Source: Aliigemmobacter aestuarii
GTDB taxonomy: Bacteria; Pseudomonadota; Alphaproteobacteria; Rhodobacterales; Rhodobacteraceae
Reading direction: 5' to 3'
Assembly (NCBI RefSeq): GCF_004799285.1
Contig: NZ_SSND01000001.1
Location: forward strand, 806,001 to 870,000
DNA length: 64,000 nucleotides
The translations under genes and the position numbers were made by a program. This document shows positions 60,523 through 64,000 of this stretch, piece by piece. The notes beneath the pieces are model-generated. The model was not told where the DNA came from, did not search any database, and worked only from the letters and a program-made list of their open reading frames with translations. Each line of letters begins with the position of its first letter. Positions within the stretch are counted from its first letter, which is position 1.

Positions 60523-60823
60523 TGCCCGGCCTCATTATAAGGCTTCTGGCGGGCCACGACCCACAAGAAGCTGGGTGTCTGGCAAGGTACGGCGTATGCC
60601 TGACACCGTCCTTACTAAATATGGTGTGCCGAAAGGGGAACCCTGTAAAGGGAATTCTTCTGTGGACAAGTCCAAAAAAACGGCTTCCCTGCATTGAGGG
60701 TTTGATTTTCCCTTTTCCGGGCGTGAAACTCTACAGGGGCGCGCGATCGGCGGGATCTTGTTAGGGGATTGCGGCCGTGTCCATGCGGGTGCTGGCTGCG
60801 GCCCGGAGTAACGGTGGCAGACG
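60523..60823. other. 301-bp gap between divergent ybjN-like and kinase genes
   Basis: No gene is convincing here. Both neighbours start outward, so promoters for each should lie in it. On the minus strand TATAAT occurs at 60539-60534. On the plus strand no clear -35/-10 pair is visible before the kinase ATG. The middle (60640-60730) is richer in A and T than the rest of the window. Confidence 0.5.
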
Positions 60824-63394
60824 ATGACGACGGACGAGGCGCCAGAGCGAAATAACGGACGCATGACCCCGCCCGGCGCCGGGTTCGTCTTTCGTGATTT
60901 CGAACGGTCCCGCATCAGCGCCATCCGGGATGCCGTCACAACGCACCCGGTCTTTTATTCGCTGGCATACTTCGCCATCGCCATACTGTGGACTGCGATG
61001 GTCACCATCGGTTCGGCCTTCCACGGCGAAAACGGCTTTGCCGTGAACCAGTCGCCCCATATCGCACATTTCATCCTGATTGTCGGGCTTCTGCTCTATC
61101 CGGCGCGGCTGCTGTGGGTGCCGGTCTTGGGTTATGTGCTGGCCCATGCCCTGCCCTTCGTCCTGCACGCGGACGAGCGATCGGCCTGGATCGGGATCGA
61201 GGCGCTGACGCTGGACAAGATGGCCCGGATCTTTGCCCTGAACCTGATCACCGCGCTGGCGACCGGTGCGGCCTTGCGCGGTTTTTTCGCGACCTTGCGG
61301 CGCCGGTTCCGCCCCTACCTGGTGGATTTCCTGACCGCACTGTTCACCCTCGCCGGGTTCATCGGGCTTGGTCTTGTTCTGGTCGCCGTGCTTTACAGCT
61401 TCTGCCGGAGCCTTCCGCCCGAGGCGGCCCAGGCGCTCGGGTTTCATGAAAACTATCTGGAATGGTCGATCTATCGCATGATCCGGGGCGGAACGGTGGC
61501 GGCCGGATTCATGCTGGCGGTGATCGAGGCGCCTTCGCTGCGCGATCTGGGGCGCGCGCTGGCCCTGTCCATGCTTTTTCCGGCCCTTGCGCTGGTGAAT
61601 GTCGCAGGCTTCGGCATGTATCCGATGCTGGATGCGGTGGCGCTGGCCTTGCTGATCGCCATGTTCGCGCCGATCCGGATCGCTGCGCTGACGGCGCTTC
61701 TGGGGGTGTCCTTCTTTTCCGCCCTCACCGGGCATTTCCTGAACGATACGGTCAGCACCGCGACCGAGGGCGTCTGGCTGGTGCGCTATTCCGTGGCGGG
61801 GCTGGTGTTGACGGTGCTGCTGGCGGCCATGCGCAGCCTGCACAATCACGGCCGGCAGCAATTCATCGGGGCGATCCGGCGGCTCAACCGGGTGCGGGAC
61901 TTCGCCAGCGTGGGGGTCTTTTCGATCAACCTGACAACCGGGCAGATCCGCGCGGACCGGTCCACCCGGCGGATTCTCGGCATCCCGGCGAATGGCCGGG
62001 CCGGCACCCTGCTGGACCGTTTCGACGGGGTCGACAGGCAGGATCTGGCGCAGGCCCTGAAGCCCGATCGCGACCGGTCGGCAGTGCTCTTGCTGCGGCT
62101 TCGGGCGGCGGATGACGACAGCCCGCGCCCGGTGATCCGGCTGTTCCTGTGGTATGAACGGGCGCCTTCGGGCGAGGCAGTGGCTTATGGGCTGGCCGTC
62201 GACGTGACCGTGGAACACGAACAGGAACGCGCGCTGAAGGCGACGCTTGCGGAACTGTCATCGCGCCAGCAACGGCAGGCGCAGATCTTTTCGATCATCA
62301 GCCATGAATTGCGCACGCCCGCCTCGCTTCTGTCCATGCTGCTGGAAGAGCTGGAGCGCGACCCCGCGGACGGGCGAACGCGCAAGCAGTTGCGCGACGC
62401 GACGGACCAGCTTCTGGGCGTGCTGGCCGACATGCGCCAGACGGTCAACCCGACGCAGAACCTGCCGGTGCGGATCGAGCCCTACAAACCCGCGGAACTG
62501 GCGGAATCGCTGCGCACCGCGCTGGCGCCGATGGCGAGGGACGCGGGGATGGCGATCGACCTGTCGCTTGGCCAGGGGGCCGATTTGGCGCGCCTTTGCG
62601 ACAGCCTGCGGCTGCGACAGGCGTTGTCGAACCTTTTGCGCAACGCCATCCTGCACAGCCGCGGTTCGGTCGTGCGCATCGCCTTCCGGGCCGCCCCGCC
62701 GGCAACCGAAGGCGGCGCCCCTCTGACCCTGTGGGAGGTCACCGACAACGGCATCGGCATCCCCGATGCGGATGTGGATCGCCTGTTCGAGGCGTTCGAG
62801 CGCGGCGGGTCCGATCCCGGCAAGCGCGTCGACGGATCCGGCCTTGGCCTCTACATCGCCCGCAACTCGATCGAGGTTCTGGGCGGTTCGATCGTGCATT
62901 TCCGGCCCGACGAGGGCGGTACGGGTTATCGCATCACGCTGCCAGGCGCGCTGGCAGAGGAAGGGGAAGCCCCCGCGCCGCCCGCCCCTGCCGCCACCGC
63001 CACGGTCCATCCCGAGGCGCGCGTCCTTTTGGCCGAGGACAACGCGCTTGTGGCCGAGGTGATGCGCAACCGGCTGCTGCGCTTTGTCGGCACGGTCGAG
63101 GTGGTCGGAAACGGCAAGGACGCGCTGGACAGGATCACCGAAGGCGGCATCGACCTGCTGATCACCGATCTGTTCATGCCCGAGATCGACGGCGATGAAC
63201 TGATCCGCCAGCTTCGGGCGCGCGGGCACAGACTGCCGGTCATCGGGCTGACGGCAGCGGTCGTGGGCGATGATCTGGAAAGGATGCGCGCCGCCGGCGC
63301 AACGGTGGTGTTGGCAAAGCCCGTCGACATGGCGCAATTGCGCGATCTGGTCGGCAGGTGCCTTGCCCCTGAAAGGCGCGACGCGGCGGAATGA
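60824..63394 (+). CDS. Membrane-bound hybrid sensor histidine kinase/response regulator
   Basis: This 856-residue protein has eight to nine N-terminal membrane helices (about 40-345, resembling MASE1), then a PAS-like region (about 365-475), a histidine kinase core (FSIISHELRTPASLLS near residue 490, phospho-acceptor His; NLLRNAILHSRGSVV; DNGIGIPDADVDRLFEAFERG; GSGLGLYIARNSIEVLGG), and a C-terminal receiver (VLLAEDNALVAEV; LLITDLFMPEIDG, phospho-acceptor Asp near 781). It has no DNA-binding output. A partner phosphotransfer protein or response regulator is not in the window. The signal is unknown. Confidence 0.92.
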   Translation: MTTDEAPERNNGRMTPPGAGFVFRDFERSRISAIRDAVTTHPVFYSLAYFAIAILWTAMVTIGSAFHGENGFAVNQSPHIAHFILIVGLLLYPARLLWVPVLGYVLAHALPFVLHADERSAWIGIEALTLDKMARIFALNLITALATGAALRGFFATLRRRFRPYLVDFLTALFTLAGFIGLGLVLVAVLYSFCRSLPPEAAQALGFHENYLEWSIYRMIRGGTVAAGFMLAVIEAPSLRDLGRALALSMLFPALALVNVAGFGMYPMLDAVALALLIAMFAPIRIAALTALLGVSFFSALTGHFLNDTVSTATEGVWLVRYSVAGLVLTVLLAAMRSLHNHGRQQFIGAIRRLNRVRDFASVGVFSINLTTGQIRADRSTRRILGIPANGRAGTLLDRFDGVDRQDLAQALKPDRDRSAVLLLRLRAADDDSPRPVIRLFLWYERAPSGEAVAYGLAVDVTVEHEQERALKATLAELSSRQQRQAQIFSIISHELRTPASLLSMLLEELERDPADGRTRKQLRDATDQLLGVLADMRQTVNPTQNLPVRIEPYKPAELAESLRTALAPMARDAGMAIDLSLGQGADLARLCDSLRLRQALSNLLRNAILHSRGSVVRIAFRAAPPATEGGAPLTLWEVTDNGIGIPDADVDRLFEAFERGGSDPGKRVDGSGLGLYIARNSIEVLGGSIVHFRPDEGGTGYRITLPGALAEEGEAPAPPAPAATATVHPEARVLLAEDNALVAEVMRNRLLRFVGTVEVVGNGKDALDRITEGGIDLLITDLFMPEIDGDELIRQLRARGHRLPVIGLTAAVVGDDLERMRAAGATVVLAKPVDMAQLRDLVGRCLAPERRDAAE

Positions 63395-63431
63395 TCGCCG
63401 CCACGTTACCGCCCTTCGGCCCGCGCCGGGA

Positions 63432-63695
63432 TCAGCCCTTTTTGGCTTTGCCGGCCAGCGACGCCTCAAGCGCGGCGATGCGCGCCGACAGGGCCTCGTT
63501 TTCCTCGCGGGCCTTCTGGGCCATGGCGCGCACGGCATCGAATTCTTCGCGGGTGACGAAATCGCGATCGGCCATCCAGCGGTCGATGAAGCCCTTCATC
63601 GCGGTTTCGGCCTCGGTCTTGGCTCCCTGCGCCACGCCCATGGCATTGGTCATCAGTTGCGACATGTCGTCGAAGAACTTGTTGCGGCTCTGCAT
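63432..63695 (-). CDS. ubiK: Ubiquinone biosynthesis accessory factor UbiK
   Basis: This 87-residue protein starts at the ATG at 63695 (MQSRNKFFDDMSQL). It has an amphipathic N-terminal helix and a C-terminal coiled-coil (residues 50-85; EFDAVRAMAQKAREENEALSA) typical of BMFP/UbiK. UbiK helps the ubiquinone-making Ubi complex, with UbiJ, in aerobic bacteria. It is divergent from lgt, with a 118-bp gap. Confidence 0.88.
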   Translation of the reverse strand: MQSRNKFFDDMSQLMTNAMGVAQGAKTEAETAMKGFIDRWMADRDFVTREEFDAVRAMAQKAREENEALSARIAALEASLAGKAKKG

Positions 63696-63717
63696 GGGAC
63701 GGGCTCCTTCCGGTTGA

Positions 63718-63731
63718 CCCCATATATGGGG
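63718..63731. promoter_or_regulatory. 14-bp perfect palindrome in the ubiK-lgt gap
   Basis: CCCCATATATGGGG is a perfect palindrome 23 bp upstream of ubiK. Its centre can serve as a -10 on the minus strand (CATATA). A plausible -35 for lgt on the plus strand is TTGACA at 63765-63770, with a weak -10 following. Confidence 0.35.
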
Positions 63732-63813
63732 CGAAGCCCCCCACACACAAGCCCGTGGGGCCGGTTGACAATGCCGCAGCGCCACAGGACAAGCTTTTTC
63801 CAACGGAGACGCC

Positions 63814-64000
63814 ATGGCCTATATCCCCTTTCCAGACATCTCGCCCGATCTGGTTTCGATCGAGGTCGGCGGCATCACCTTCGCGCTGCGCTGGTATGCA
63901 CTGGCCTATATCGCGGGGCTGATCTGGGGCTGGTGGCTGATCGCGCGGCTGGTGAAGCGCGCGGACCTGTGGGACGGCCCCGCGCCGATGGTGCCCGAAC
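63814..64000 (+). CDS. lgt: Prolipoprotein diacylglyceryl transferase, N-terminal fragment
   Basis: The first 62 codons are in the window; the gene runs off the right edge. The N-terminus reads MAYIPFPDISPDLVSIEVGG and continues ITFALRWYALAYIAGLIWGW, the classical opening of Lgt with its first membrane helices. The enzyme attaches a diacylglyceryl group from phosphatidylglycerol to the lipobox cysteine of prolipoproteins. CGGAG precedes the ATG at 7-base spacing. Confidence 0.93.
   Translation, partial: MAYIPFPDISPDLVSIEVGGITFALRWYALAYIAGLIWGWWLIARLVKRADLWDGPAPMVPE

Noticed and set aside
60534-60539. Perfect TATAAT on the minus strand upstream of the YbjN gene
   Set aside because: It would start transcription only about five bases before the ATG, and no -35 is present. 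It overlaps the ribosome-site region.
60596-60697. A 33-codon frame (MPDTVLTKYGVPKGEPCKGN...) in the gap before the kinase gene
   Set aside because: There is no ribosome site at suitable distance and no family resemblance. It may be chance in a more A/T-rich gap.
1-64000. Prophage, insertion sequence, CRISPR array, tRNA or rRNA genes
   Set aside because: I saw no integrase, transposase, phage structural gene, spaced repeat array, or cloverleaf or rRNA signature. The gene content is ordinary chromosome.

Overview
The window is about 66% GC chromosomal DNA that looks like an alphaproteobacterium of the order Rhodobacterales (Rhodobacteraceae/Paracoccaceae). Supporting features are the second-type heat-shock sigma factor (rpoHII-like), a MoeB protein with a membrane anchor, the rsmI-yraN-gshB cluster beside an LpoA-like gene, the glnD-murJ-trpS neighbourhood, the TauE/TIGR02186 pair, paired MerR regulators ahead of a fatty-acid oxidation operon, an Irr-type iron box, and dispersed hairpin repeats between genes. 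I see no prophage, insertion sequence, CRISPR array, rRNA or tRNA gene.

Layout. 1-9.1 kb: a carnitine (and probably gamma-butyrobetaine/crotonobetaine) catabolic cluster. It is read leftward and ends at a divergent GlxA/CdhR-type regulator. It holds a dehydrocarnitine-cleavage enzyme, a carnitine dehydrogenase-thioesterase fusion, an SDR, an acyl-CoA dehydrogenase, an NDP-forming CoA ligase, a CaiD-like dehydratase and the start of a GMC oxidoreductase. 9.2-14.2 kb: Dcp peptidase, an amino-acid ABC importer without its ATPase, and two small envelope proteins. 14.2-25.5 kb: housekeeping genes (moeB-dut-coaBC, rpoH, cobU with a phosphatase, a GST, comM, gshB, yraN, rsmI, LpoA-like). 25.5-33 kb: glnD-murJ, a rhomboid-like protein without catalytic residues, trpS, and a probably frameshifted membrane protein gene. 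33-38 kb: VOC protein, ilvE-like aminotransferase, M50 protease, UspA, and nfu-tsaB-rimI behind an Irr box.

38-43.7 kb: a BMP-type ABC importer operon running into a purine nucleoside phosphorylase, so uptake and phosphorolysis of purine nucleosides are probably coupled. 43.7-49 kb: TauE/SafE with TIGR02186, a MATE pump, two PaaI thioesterases, and a metal transporter whose promoter carries a Fur-like box. 49-56.4 kb: two MerR regulators, an acyl-CoA dehydrogenase, a small protein, a GST, a thiolase and FadB, forming a beta-oxidation unit with MerR-type dyads in front. 56.4-64 kb: Hint-domain protein, sulfotransferase, 2-hydroxyacid dehydrogenase, CsaA-like protein, proC, YbjN protein, a membrane-bound hybrid histidine kinase, ubiK and the start of lgt.

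The least explained signals are non-coding. One is a modular repeat family (core TTCAACCTGA..AAATACCC followed by GC hairpins) that occurs singly, as a head-to-head pair, and as two MITE-like elements sharing an internal core 49 kb apart. Another is a 16-bp tandem repeat between yraN and gshB. A third is the set of metal-responsive operator/promoter combinations. The most unusual proteins are the pseudo-rhomboid, the GST with a C-terminal YHS-like cysteine module, and the frameshifted membrane gene.
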